A stretch of DNA of 64,000 nucleotides from Lethocerus indicus (Eukaryota > Arthropoda > Insecta > Hemiptera > Belostomatidae). Shown piece after piece: positions 13,201-25,342 of the stretch. Under the pieces are notes generated by a model. The model ran no database searches. It was not told the DNA's origin and worked only from the letters and a program-made list of their open reading frames with translations. The stretch is from the NCBI GenBank assembly GCA_019843655.1, contig JACDQD010000006.1, forward strand, positions 20,106,246 to 20,170,245, read 5' to 3'. The position numbers and the translations under genes are program-made. Numbering within the stretch: the first letter of the stretch is position 1; every line of letters starts with the position of its first letter.

Positions 13201-15932
13201 CTCATCCCACACCAATACTCTTGATGTTTTCCTCGCTTCACCGCTCAACACTTCCTAAATCCTCCCCGACGACGATTTCACTAATTAAAATAAAAATATT
13301 ACATTTCGTATCGCAAAAAATCATATATTTAATAATACAACTGGTGTATAAAATATGGATAATTCTGTTATTAAATGGGAAATGACAAGTGAGGAAAAGA
13401 TAGGATCTTCCCCTCACAAGATTGTACATAGTCGTAGTGGGCCGGAACAGGACATTATTGGAAAATTCAACCCTTAATATTCGCGTGTACAAATAAAAGT
13501 GCATTCGTATATGGAAAGGGCCCTAGAATCCTAACAAAATTCTGAGTAGTCTGATATCTTTTACAAATAATATTGTACAATAGCGTTTTGCACTCTGCCG
13601 CCCTAAACTCTCGGGGCTTACCGGGATCCAAAAGCTTTCTCGGTACTCGACTGGGTAAATGACAAAAAAAAGAGTAAAGAAGCAATGGGAATCGTTTTTA
13701 TGCACCTGCACTCGAGGAATGTCTAGACTAACCTTCTTTGTACCCTTCTGCCTGTGCTAATCCTGCGTGAACGACCCGGTGACGGTTTCTATTATTCCAG
13801 CGTTTAAAGTAATTTAAAAAATAATATGTGGTATATTTTAGAAAATACGAATTATTTTGTTTATTTCAATAACCAAACGTACAGTTATTTAATTCGCCTC
13901 ATCTATGATATGTAATATTCCATTATATACAAATGTATATTTTTTTTGGATTTCAACCAATCTCTAATATATTAATATAACTATCCGCATAAATCATATT
14001 AAATTCTTTCTTCTTATTAAACTTCGTTCCATTTTATGCTCATCATCTGCTTATGATTAGACTGGAATCAGATCGGCCTCTAAATAGAACTCCGATTCCG
14101 TTTTGCCGGACAGGACCTGTGGGAAGCTGGCCGCATCCGGGGCGGATTAAAGTATGACGGTATTAGTCGGCGGTACGGGGCGGGGAGCAGTTGTACGCGG
14201 CCGCGAGGGTTGCCGGCGACCGTTCGGAGAATAGAACCCCGTCCGGGTATTTAATGGTGGTGGACAGAGGGGGATGTTTTGATGCTGAGAGGGGGATTAT
14301 CCCTCGGCATCGGGATATAGTGGGGGGATTAGCGGCCATTGTGGATCGGCGGGAGGGCCCTCCCTTCCCCCCCGCTTCCCACCGTCCGTCTCCAACACCG
14401 CCCCCGGAGATAAAGAAAATCTGTGTTTAACGGGCTCGATTCGGCCTTGGATTTGGCGCGTGCTCGAATTTTCCGGACGCGGTGGAAATTATATTGAATA
14501 GATAGGTACAATTATTGGGCCGGTGGTTGTCCGTGAAGTGAGGATAAGAGGGGGTTGTCCCAACTATTTATGTTTTAAAATAAAAAAGCCGTTTTTATCA
14601 ATTATAATTTGAATATTTATTTGGAATATTATTAAATAAATAAATGAAGTATTACTGAATATTACGCAATCCACGCAAGTCCATTTGTCATACAGACCGT
14701 GTGTAGCCCCCTTCAACCAAGTTATAATTCTAAATTTTACTGTTACAATAATATTATGCACTTACTGCTAAATTAGAGTTATCAGTTAATAATACCCTCA
14801 AGAACGGTTTCTACTTGAGAACAGTTGTTTGTACAATAATGATCTCATGATATATATCTGAGAGGGGATTAGAGGGAGTACTGAACTTCTATACGAACTT
14901 TGGCAATATTTTTGGTATGAGTTAAATAAGTAATTTTACAAGTACGAATTGTTTCTCCTTTCGGCTTTTTTGCGCCGGAACATTTCACCATAAGCGAAAA
15001 GTTTTGCAAAATTATTCAATAGCGCAGCTGTTACTCCGAGCTGAAAGTTAGTCTGACAATAGCACAGGTTTTTCAATAAAACCACCTTTAGCAGTTGAAG
15101 AAGACCCGCTCGTAATACTCTGCTCCAAACTTTTTGGTACGAGCGTATTTCCGCACCTTCACCTCCGTAGTCATCACCGACATAAGGTTCGGCATACCGT
15201 ACGCCTCCTGGCAAAACTTGTCAGTGAGCAGTATATCCGGCCTATTTGGCGACGGCTTATTACTATTATTGTTACATCGGCTGGACAACCATTGGATCAG
15301 AGGTGGATTTGTTGCCGTCTTCAGTCCGACCGAGGCTAATGTATTAACTGAAACGTTATTCGGGCGTCCGAAAACCAAACCGACGCGGGGCCAGTTCATT
15401 TCGTGGCTCTACTCGTTGGCCCGCGGTTGTGTCGGGGTTATATAAATAAAGAGGATGATTCTCTGCCGGTCCACCAGTTTATATCTCTGCGCTCGAATCC
15501 TAAAATGAATATTTCGAGTTAATTACCCCCTCTAGGGTTCCTCTATCGAACCGTTAGAAATCAACAATATCTCCACCTATCTCGGCTAACCTCCCCCGTT
15601 GGCTTTGCTTTTATTTCCTAATTTAAAAGCCGGCATTCGATCAGCGGGTGTTTACCGACGTAATTAATGTTACTAAATATTGTAATGGAATAATGGAAGT
15701 TGTAACATAAACGGCAACCGAACGAATGGTTGTTTGATAAACGGTGTATTAACGGTAACTCTCAGGTGGGACCACCCGCACCCCACCTAAACAGCCTAAC
15801 GGGAACAAAAGTTGAAGTACTGAAGTTTCAATTTCAAACATAATTATTTATAATAGAATTATTAGTTAGCTATATTATTATTATACTAAGCCAAATGTGT
15901 ACCGATATAAATATAACAGCATTAATGGTCGA

Positions 15933-15936
<4 letters not shown>

Positions 15937-15980
<44 letters not shown>
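15937..15980. repeat. (AT)n microsatellite, about 22 units
   Basis: Uninterrupted AT dinucleotides occupy 15937-15980 in intergenic DNA. Confidence 0.97.
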
Positions 15981-15983
<3 letters not shown>

Positions 15984-18900
15984 AATATGCTTAAGTAACT
16001 AACTATTCCCTTACACCTGGTCGATATGGCACGCAGGCTGATTCAAATTCGGCGTAGGCAGTCACTTTCTTTTCTTTCATTTCCATAATTAATTTAGAAT
16101 ATCTTTAGTATACCACATTGCTTCCGCGTAACTAAAAATAGATATACGGACATATATAACGAAGTATTTCTTCTCAGATTGACTATGACCAATTTAATAA
16201 CGGAAAATTTGTATCGCTACTGTTGACATATTGGAGGAGGGTAATGTATGTAAATTACAGGTGAGAATAATTATTGCAAATAGTCAGATTAGATTTCTTA
16301 ATAAATTGGAGGGTTTCACCTGGAGTGTAGGGTAAAGGGGGCTTGCTGATCTGGGACGTGGACCGCCCCCCTTTTCCCTTGTCAGGGAACTATTATGCTA
16401 ATTAAACGCTTCTAATCCTGCCCCCGGAGGCCCGAAAGGCCCCCCTACCCCGCCGGATAGATCCCATCAAGGACCCCATCATGCTCGCCGACACGCTAAA
16501 TCTAGCACATCGGCTCCAGACCCGCCCGTTATCCGTCTTAATACTTGATTACCGGGCTAGCTTCCTCCGCCTACCGGTACCCTCTAATATAATTACTATT
16601 GGGCCCGATGACCCACTCCCCAATTCCCCCCGTCCCCATCCATTTGCACACTCGTCATATACAATTATATTGAAAAAAGGACCAAAACAATGTCAATAAA
16701 TTATTGTTTAATAAATTAAACAATAAATGGTTCGTTCTTATGGCACAGTGATGCTCGCCAAATTTTTCTCCGTGCCAAAAGTTCCATAAATATTAACCGA
16801 AATCATAAGTTTTCCGTATCATTGAATTCATTTGATTTGCAAAGTCCGCTGTACAGTCATGCCCTGTTCAAAAGAATGAACACACGAAAACCTGTAAATG
16901 AAATTATAATTTATTCGAGTTACATTTAAGTACGCGGTTTCGTGCCGCGTATTTGTTCTCCCAAATAAAACTGTTCAATATATTTAATTAAACCAAATGA
17001 AATATCCATTGGCATCGAATAGAACTTTCGCCCAAACCCAATCCCCATTCCCCCTCCACCCGCCAAGAGATATTGTTTATCACAATTACAGACATAAAGG
17101 TCCGGCGGGTAGAGGCTTTAAAGTTGTCGTCTGGAACGTGAAACAAAATAAAGGTAAAGCGGTTGTATGTGGGCCACTCACTTCCCTCGACGATGATGCC
17201 ACTTTCTCAATCTAATTAATTGGACATTAGCCGGACACGAGTCGGGCCCCGGATTAAAGGTCCCACCCTACCAAAGGGAGCATTTGCCCAATTCTGAAAA
17301 TAATTACCTACACAATGTAATGCACAAACGTTGGTCCGTTACCTCGTGTTGTTGTTTCATGTGATGAAAAATAATTGTTTAATACATTCCTTTCTGCTTT
17401 ATGTAGGCATGAGATATCTTTATAAAATACAGCAGTTACAATGGAAATATTGTAGTTATACCGGTTTGTTAGCTACCGATAACGTAGGAACGTTACCGCC
17501 ATACTCTTATTTGCCAGAGTACGAGGAATGAATTGTCATCCAAGGATTTCCCCCTTTAACTATAAAACTATTACTGAAATAAATAATTTTTAAAAAATTA
17601 TAAAAATATAAAATTATAACTGAAATATAATCGAAATTTATTAAATCAAAATATAAATTAGACTACAGGCATAAATACAGTTTTTAAAATGAATGTAGAA
17701 ATAAATGAAATTCAAGTTGGCCCCAGTGGAAGAAATGGTTCAATACGATAATCCAAAAAGCACTTAATTAACTTAAACTGGAAATAGCGTGTATATTTCC
17801 ATTACATTCGCATGTAATCAAAGAAAATAATTTAAAATTGATTGACTCATTAGCTTGGCATATGTGATGTCAATCCCCCCAGTACTGCCAGTCGTCGTAC
17901 ACCCCCAGTCCTCCAATTTAAATTAATTAAAAATTAAATCTGAATATTCTCATCCATTCATTACCTTATTTACCCGTATTATATTTTGCTGAAAGTGCCG
18001 GGTATAAGATCTAGAGTTTGCCCGCGATTGTCCATACATAAAATGTATAAAACAAATTCTAAATATCATCCAACTACTGACGGTAAGAACTAAATGGAAT
18101 ATGGCTGTCTATTAAGGAGAGTTTTCGGTGCCCATACCGGGCGAAGATTACTTTATTCGGCTCAGCAAAAACGGTACATGAAACCCCTTTGTGAGCTCGC
18201 GGCGCTCTTGGGACCGCTTGCGAATTCTATGGCAGGGTCCGGATTCGTAGAAATTGGAGGCGGGCCCGTCCCTAAGCCGCCACAGACCAGGAATTAAGGA
18301 GAGGGAGACCCGGAGTAGGAAAAGGGCTCTGTTACAAGGGAGAAAAAATCCACGCCAATAGGTCAATAATAATACAAATCTGCCCTGGTAGGCGGGGCGG
18401 TGGAATTGAACGGGTGGAGCGGCCGCTTGTAATGGACTCGTCACTTCGGGGGTAGTCGACAAAGGTGGCCGGCCCCACTATTTTAGGGGTTTCCATTGTG
18501 GGAGGGGCACAATGGACCATTCTCAGCCGGGAATTCAAGGCTTAAATGGGATTGTTATGGTGCCCGCTAATATGGAAAAAAAAGCCAAATACCCACCGCA
18601 GCCCTGCTCCGGGACCGATTGAAAAGCTTACAGCTTACACACCACTTAGATCCAAAAGTCTTCAACTCGGCGTTCAACTCGGCGCTCGACACCGCGTACT
18701 CACATCTCCGTTGACGTAAAATTAATAGCGCGTGCAATTAATTCACATCACGGAATAATTACGAGCCGTATTTCTATATCCTAGTTGTACGAACTGAAAA
18801 GTAGAAGATAAAGTTTATTCATAAATACCCATTATGGAGTTCCTGAGAGTTATAATTCTTGCCAACTAATTCTGTCCTCTGCTAGACCGGTTTTAGCTCC

Positions 18901-21900
18901 TGGCGATCGTCAACGCCATTATGGATCAGATGCGAAATTAAAATGGACCCGAAGCTGTAATTGTCTTGAATCTGGACGTGTCAAAATTACTTGCATTAAA
19001 GTAAAATGATACCAAACGTGTGTATCATTTAAAGCACTTCCAAGTATAGATGTAGAACATGGATATCCAAACTTATAACTCTTCTCGGCCACACCGTCCA
19101 GGTGTGCACGTAGAATTTCGTATTTATTTACCCCAATAATGTAACATTTTATCTGCGGATACCTATATGTATAATAAAATTTCTTTTAATTTTTAAATGC
19201 TTCTCATTGAACCCCTGCAAACAAGAACAGAAAATGTTATGTACATAAATTACATTTTTAATTTTTTTTAATACCAGCGTAGTTTGATAGACGCGGTAGC
19301 GATGAAAGGAGTAGTTTGAGATGTCTGAAATATTTTTCCTCTTCGTACGGAAAAAGGTCACGCGGTATTCATAAAACAACAAGTGCTCACAGAGAAATGC
19401 ATCCACTTTTATTGTATTACGGTGTTAATAAAACAATAACGGCAGAAAAAGTAATTCAGTCGGTCCCGGAGGTATGTTGAATTATCCCCTGCAGATGGCA
19501 GCACCTTCCTTTTTCCGTTTTCTCACGTTTCATCCAACGTAATTCAGCAACTATTGCTGTGTGATCCAAGGCGACAATAACATGGCCAAGTGGCCACTGG
19601 CCAAAATCTGTTTTATTTGTATATTGTATAAAAACTACTACAGACATGGCCAAATTGTAATTTTCCTATCATTTCTCTACTATTAGTAGTTTTCTTCCCT
19701 ACTTATTTACCGATAAGCGTTTAATTACTACTATTAGTATTTAGTATTCACTGTATTAACGTGTAGGTAAATACATACGTTCTTACTCTTTAATTTTTTC
19801 ACATGTTAATATACTCAAACCTATAATAAGAATCTAATTATACTGAAGTAGGAAACTATGTAATCTAATAATTTAAAGTAAATTGTCTACTATGAAATTT
19901 GGCCTTCCGCTCTTAATACCGCATGTATTGGAAATCATAATCAATTTTCAATTAGTCTGATGTTTTCATCGTTTCATTTTCAACCATGAGTTGATACATT
20001 TCAATCAATGAACCTTGATTATTTCATTGAGGAACGGTAACTTTCAGATATTTGTCATAGATCATTTCATCACGTTGTCTGTAGGTTGCTTTGGCTAAAA
20101 TTACATTGTACTATTATTTATTAATGAATTCGTTAATGTATTTTCATTCAACTCTAAAATTAGGTTTTTGATATAAAAATAGACAATAAAAGGATCTACT
20201 AATCTTCAAACAACAAATAAATTCGTAAATTTCGAATCATTGAATGTTACTGCAATTGAAAGCGTTGGAAAATGTAATCACTCTTAATTATGTAACAGTT
20301 TCCTTGAACTATTTATTATTATTACTAGTTGGAATTGATTTTTAACTAATTGCCACTTGTTTTTATGTTTGTGTTGGAAAAGGAAACCGCTACAAAGTCC
20401 AAATGATCCAAAATGTAATTTACGACCCGATTTGTGATAACGCGAGCAATTAAACTGTGAAATGTTTATCAAACCGCGCCGCGATACCAAATTTCAATAT
20501 CGTGTTATAATCCAGAATGAGGAAAGTTTAGAAGGGGCCCAAATTTATCTATTATTACCCTGCATGAAAAATACCGTCATTAGATGAACTCGAGTTCTAA
20601 CATTTTATAAAGACGTCTGAACATTGTTTATAGAAACGGTTATCAAAAAAATTTCGGAATTATGGCGCCTCAACTAGAAAACTAGAAGTTCATAGCAGAT
20701 GGTTATAAAATCCAAACTGGGAAAGAAAAGAAATCTTTTCTTTTCTGAAGACCCTCTTTGGTAAAGGTCAGTCGTTCAATATTCGTAATAATTAACAGAA
20801 GAAATATTTAATCATTCAAATGTTTCACAAATAATTCCAAACCTATCCCGAGAATAACTCCAACTTTGACAATTTGCACTTTGTACTTTTTCTTCGTGCA
20901 CAAATTCTCATTTCCACCCCGTACTTAGTCAGTATTAAATAAGCGTAAAGTCTGAAACTGGCTAAAGACAAGCCGGGTACAAAGGGCCGGCGCCGCTCTC
21001 GTTTATTCTTTAATATTAATGTAGTTAAAAGCCGTGCCCCTCCTGACATCACATACGACACGTCTGGAAGGTGGATGCGGCGGTGGCGGTCTGATCACCG
21101 ACGACCCGTAAATACAATATGGCCTGGGGGGGCTCCCGCAGAGATTCATTAGAGCCGCCCGCTAATGGCCAAGGTGTAAAAGCAAAGAATAAGCATTAGA
21201 AAGAGTATTAGGGCCGGCTGGCTGGAAGGAGAGAAAGAGAGTTGTGGCGGGGGTGAGGGCCGCCTAATGGAATTGCGCCCCGGAGGGCCGACGCGCTTCA
21301 CAATTCACTTTGTTCGCAAAAACGACGGCTTTCAACTGATCAACTTGACTCCCACCACTTCTGATTGGGGAACGACCCCCATCCCGGTAACGCTTTTAAA
21401 TTGACACCGCCGAGACCCCAATTATTCCCTTTTAGCCGAAAGGAATACAGGTAGTCACGAAAAAACAAACTTCTTAGGCTTGAAAATTAATTATTACTTA
21501 TCATCACTGGTCGAATCGGTCCTATGCGAGGAATCGTCTTGATGTCCCATTTTTGAATCTTTATGTCTCATATTTATGTACCAATTGAGAATAACAATAA
21601 ATTTCCAAACTTTGGCCTCAAAATATTATGATATTTTAAAATGTTGAAAATAATTTTGTATTCCGTTCACCCTCAATGTACCCTTAATTTAGTAATCCGG
21701 GTGGACAGTAGAATTGCAAACATTCGATAATAATAATAGCAATTTATTAAATTCTTTCCGAGATGTATATTACTCGGCGCTGCAAATAAGCAAAATTAGA
21801 ACAAAAAATTACAAGTTAAATCGTACAAATTCATGACTAGCAATTTGCCTTTAAAGCTGAATCGGAGAGACCAGCCTTCCGCTGCAATATTGCCCGAGTG

Positions 21901-22978
21901 CACCGTAATAAACAATATGAGAAATATTTCACGTCGTTCGACGGGCGCTTTGGGAGCGCCGATTCGAATGCAATCGTCTCTCCTAGTTTCATATTAAGAT
22001 GCTAAGAAACAAGAATACGGAATTGGAAAAGGTATGACTTTATATCGCCGACCGTTCTAAATTATCGGATACGTTCGTATAATAAAAGCCTGGAATTTTA
22101 TATTAACAATTATTAAAAAACGCTGTCGGTTAAATTTCTCTATTTCTGTTGAGCTATTGACAAGGAATAATGCTGTGATTTGTTTTAAGGGGGTTATTTG
22201 GGGTTCTGCGAGAGTAGGTCGAATTGCATATGATATGATTGTCTGTCACTACCGTTTTTGGTAACACTATAATTAGATGATCTTAATTATTATTGTAGTG
22301 TGCTACCACAATAATACCACAAGCAATTAGTGAGTTGGGTAAATCCAAATTGTTGTTTTTCTTCATTTTTCTATTTTTCACTCCAGTTAATGGTGTTCTA
22401 TGAAGGAACTAATGGCATTTTAACTAATGGAATCTCCCGTTGATATTGAGTAAAATACCATAATATCGAAACGGTGTGTATAATATAAAAGCGTAAGTTA
22501 CTAAGACTTTAAATCCCAATACTGAGTTTAATTGCTCCTGTATACTTTAAAAAAGAAAGACTTTTTTACTTCTTAACAAAAATATTTTTCCTAAAATATG
22601 TTCCTTAATTTTCGTTGAAAATTGTTTTAATGATTAATTGTTAATTTTGTTTAATGTTCATTAATTGCACATCGATGTAGTCTCATTATTTTGTGCAAAA
22701 ATGTACACACATTGACAGAGATCATTGAATAAGAAAAAGCTCTAGTTGAATGGGTAAATAAATATGAAATCTACTACTGTAATGTATCCTGTGCACGTAT
22801 TTGGAATATATCGTTAGAAATTTGTTATTAAATTGATATATATTACTCATGAATTAGTATAAATTTCCTTTACTCTAATATTGTGTTGGCAACCTTGTGT
22901 AATTCTGACAACATCTCTTACGCTCTGCATTTTGTTACGTTCTAGTACTAGTTAAATTTATAAAAAACTTGCTGAAAA

Positions 22979-24476
22979 ATGGCAGAGGCAATGAAACAAA
23001 CCGTGGCTGCAATGCTCAGTGGAATTGAACGGTATTTAATAGTTAATCAACTTCATTTTATTGATACCATTAGTTTGCCATTTCATAACCTTTGGTTAGG
23101 TTATCCATGTGTATAGATTTCCATTTTAAGAACCCGTTCTCAATATTTATATTCTTTTATTAATCATTTATACATTTTGTATTCGCATTATAATGCAAAT
23201 AATATTTCAATTTTAATGATTTGCACAATAATTAGTGTATTTTTGAGTAATATGAATGTATCATAGTTGATTTAGTTAACAGATTGTAATTAGGATCCAT
23301 AACAATTCTTTTGATACCCCCAAAGATACCATAAAGTTTATTTTGTTATGGTCTAGTAATTATTCACTGTAAAATCAAACATTCTCAGTGGCTGGTATTG
23401 TAGTTAATTTTTATTGTAATATATTTTGCTATACATTCTTATTTCATTACAGATATAATCCTGACAATCTGTCCACATTGGAAAGATATGTTGAAACACA
23501 GTCAGCGGAAAATGCCTATGACTTGGAAGCAAATCTCGCTGTTTTAAAATTGTATCAGTTCAACCAGAAATACAACATGGACATTACTTGTCAGATTTTA
23601 CTCAAGGCGCTTACAAATTTTCCTCACACTGATTTCATTCTGTGCAAATGCCTTTTGAATCAAACCATAGTAAGTTCATTTATTTTTATTGATGAATTAT
23701 TTGTTCATGTAACCTATAATTATGTTGTGATGATGAAAGGTGCTGATAATATACAGTTCCCAGTTATAGAAGGAAATTATTTGAAAATAACTATAGTGGT
23801 TTAATACATAAAAATGTTATTTATTTAGTGCTCACATATTTTACCTATATATGTTAATTGGCCTTTGCAGAAATTTTATCAACATGGCTATTTGTGGATC
23901 TATCCATTTCTGTCTTTTCTTCCTCATATACTCCGATAATGCAATAATTTGTTCTTTATTTAATTTTCAGTGTGCAACAAAACCGATTGAAAGTATTATA
24001 GCACTGGCAAATTTGTTGGAAAGCTGTGATTTTGAAAAGTTCTGGATAAAAGTCAACAGCACACCTGAGCTGTTTTCAAGGATTACTGGTTTTCATGACT
24101 CCATTCGTAAATTTGTCTGCCATGTTGTGGGCATTACATTCCAGAATGTTGATCGCACTCTTTTAAACCAACTGTTAGGAAATGTGGATGGTAATCAACT
24201 ACAGTTATGAATTAAAGTTTTGCAAAACATTTTATGTTATAAGCATTTATAATGCAAAACAAAATAGTTTGCAGTATTTATAAAATATATTTAGTAATTT
24301 ATCATTTTTTTCTTACAGAACAAAGTCTCAAACATTGGATTCAGAAGTATGGTTGGAGGGAAGAAGCAAATGATATGATTTTCATTGCAAACCAAGATGA
24401 AAACATTAAAACAAAAAATATTACTGAAAAGATTGACTTTGAAAGTGTTGGTGCAATAATGGCACAGTGTCGCTAG
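22979..24476 (+). CDS. eIF3k: Eukaryotic translation initiation factor 3 subunit K
   Basis: Coding exons are 22979-23031, 23453-23669, 23971-24190 and 24319-24476; all junctions are GT-AG and phases close to give 215 aa, near the roughly 218 aa usual for the family. The start [20 protein letters not shown], the [12 protein letters not shown] and [13 protein letters not shown] stretches and the C-terminal [10 protein letters not shown] segment are characteristic. The protein is a HEAT-like N-terminal half followed by a winged-helix (PCI-type) half. It is a peripheral, non-essential subunit of eIF3, which binds the 40S ribosomal subunit during initiation in the cytoplasm, and it usually pairs with eIF3l. 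It lies tandem to and upstream of TBP. The start is the first ATG before the conserved N-terminus and there is no competing upstream frame. Confidence 0.95.
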
Positions 24477-24521
24477 ATTATGTTTTTGTAATTGTCACTA
24501 CAATTTTTTTATGAGCATTCT

Positions 24522-24527
24522 AATAAA
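24522..24527 (+). other. Poly(A) signal of eIF3k
   Basis: AATAAA lies 46 nt after the eIF3k stop codon and is the first canonical hexamer downstream. Confidence 0.7.
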
Positions 24528-24939
24528 TTAATATTCCAATTATATAGCCTGACTTTATTTTACCCTGTTGTTCCTTGGTTATAGAATATGGTATAAGGAA
24601 TGATGTTTTATGGAATATAAAGACTTTACTCAATTGGTTTTGTTTCATTTTTTCTTTTTAAGGACTATGTAACCCTTTTGAAAAAATTGTGACAAATTGC
24701 TATTGTGCTATGTCATTTGGTATTGTGTCATTTGAAAAAATGTAAAGGTAATTTTACTTATGAAATATGTCCAGGGTTTCATTAATTTAGATGATTTTTT
24801 AAAACTGATCAACAATAAAATATTGAAAGTGGTTGGAAAGAATAGTTGCTATTAGTGAAAAGAAAAAAAATAATATACATATATTATTATAATAATATTA
24901 TATAATATAATATTATATATTATAATAATATTTACATAC

Positions 24940-24985
<46 letters not shown>

Positions 24986-25089
24986 TTCATGTAGTGATGC
25001 CATAGAATGCTGTGTGGTTTTAGAGGCTTAGCAGAATGAGGACGTATTGCATACTTTTAATGATAAAAATAAAAGATTTTTAGACGACG
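24528..25089. other. eIF3k-TBP spacer
   Basis: AT-rich and CpG-poor DNA that includes an imperfect AT palindrome at about 24,880-24,935 and a TA microsatellite. No exon is seen. Confidence 0.55.
24945..24982. repeat. (TA)n microsatellite
   Basis: About 19 TA units, immediately preceded by a palindromic run of ATAATATTAT motifs. Confidence 0.95.
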
Positions 25090-25342
25090 AAACCATTTTT
25101 CGGGTATCTTTTTAATTATGCTCCTATCTTAATACAAAATGCTCGGTACACGAATTTTATGAAAGCAAATTTGGCAACAATGTATGTAGGCAACGATACA
25201 GGCACTTGTTTACAAATGTATAACCTTCTGGGGAGTAGGTTTCAGTCCGACAGGTATTCAAATGTCATACGCGGGTCGGACTCGTGATTCTGGCGTTTGT
25301 GTGAAATATTTGTGATTGTGCGGCATAAAAATACTTTCCGAA
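25090..25342 (+). promoter_or_regulatory. TBP promoter/5'UTR, CpG-rich
   Basis: I count about 12 CpG in 25201-25410 but only 2 in the following 600 nt (25621-26220). This local return of CpG ends just inside exon 1 and marks the likely promoter and transcription start region. No TATA box is obvious. The transcription start itself cannot be placed. Confidence 0.6.

Larger units (their letters stand above)
8271..22978. other. Gene-free flank with scattered GC-rich islands
   Basis: AT-rich DNA is interrupted by GC- and CpG-rich islands of a few hundred bases at about 8,280-8,640, 9,130-9,800, 10,190-10,320, 14,090-14,470, 16,320-16,630 and 21,060-21,420. These islands generate long overlapping open frames on both strands, as GC-rich DNA with few stop codons does. 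None has a recognisable domain or consistent splice sites. The island pattern resembles the non-coding neighbourhood of developmental regulators, which is inference only. I see no tRNA, rRNA or known microRNA. Confidence 0.45.

Noticed and set aside
14191..14430. Plus-strand 79-codon frame in a GC-rich island
   Set aside because: The frame follows GC/GGG-rich sequence (runs of G and C), has no family resemblance and ends without splice context.
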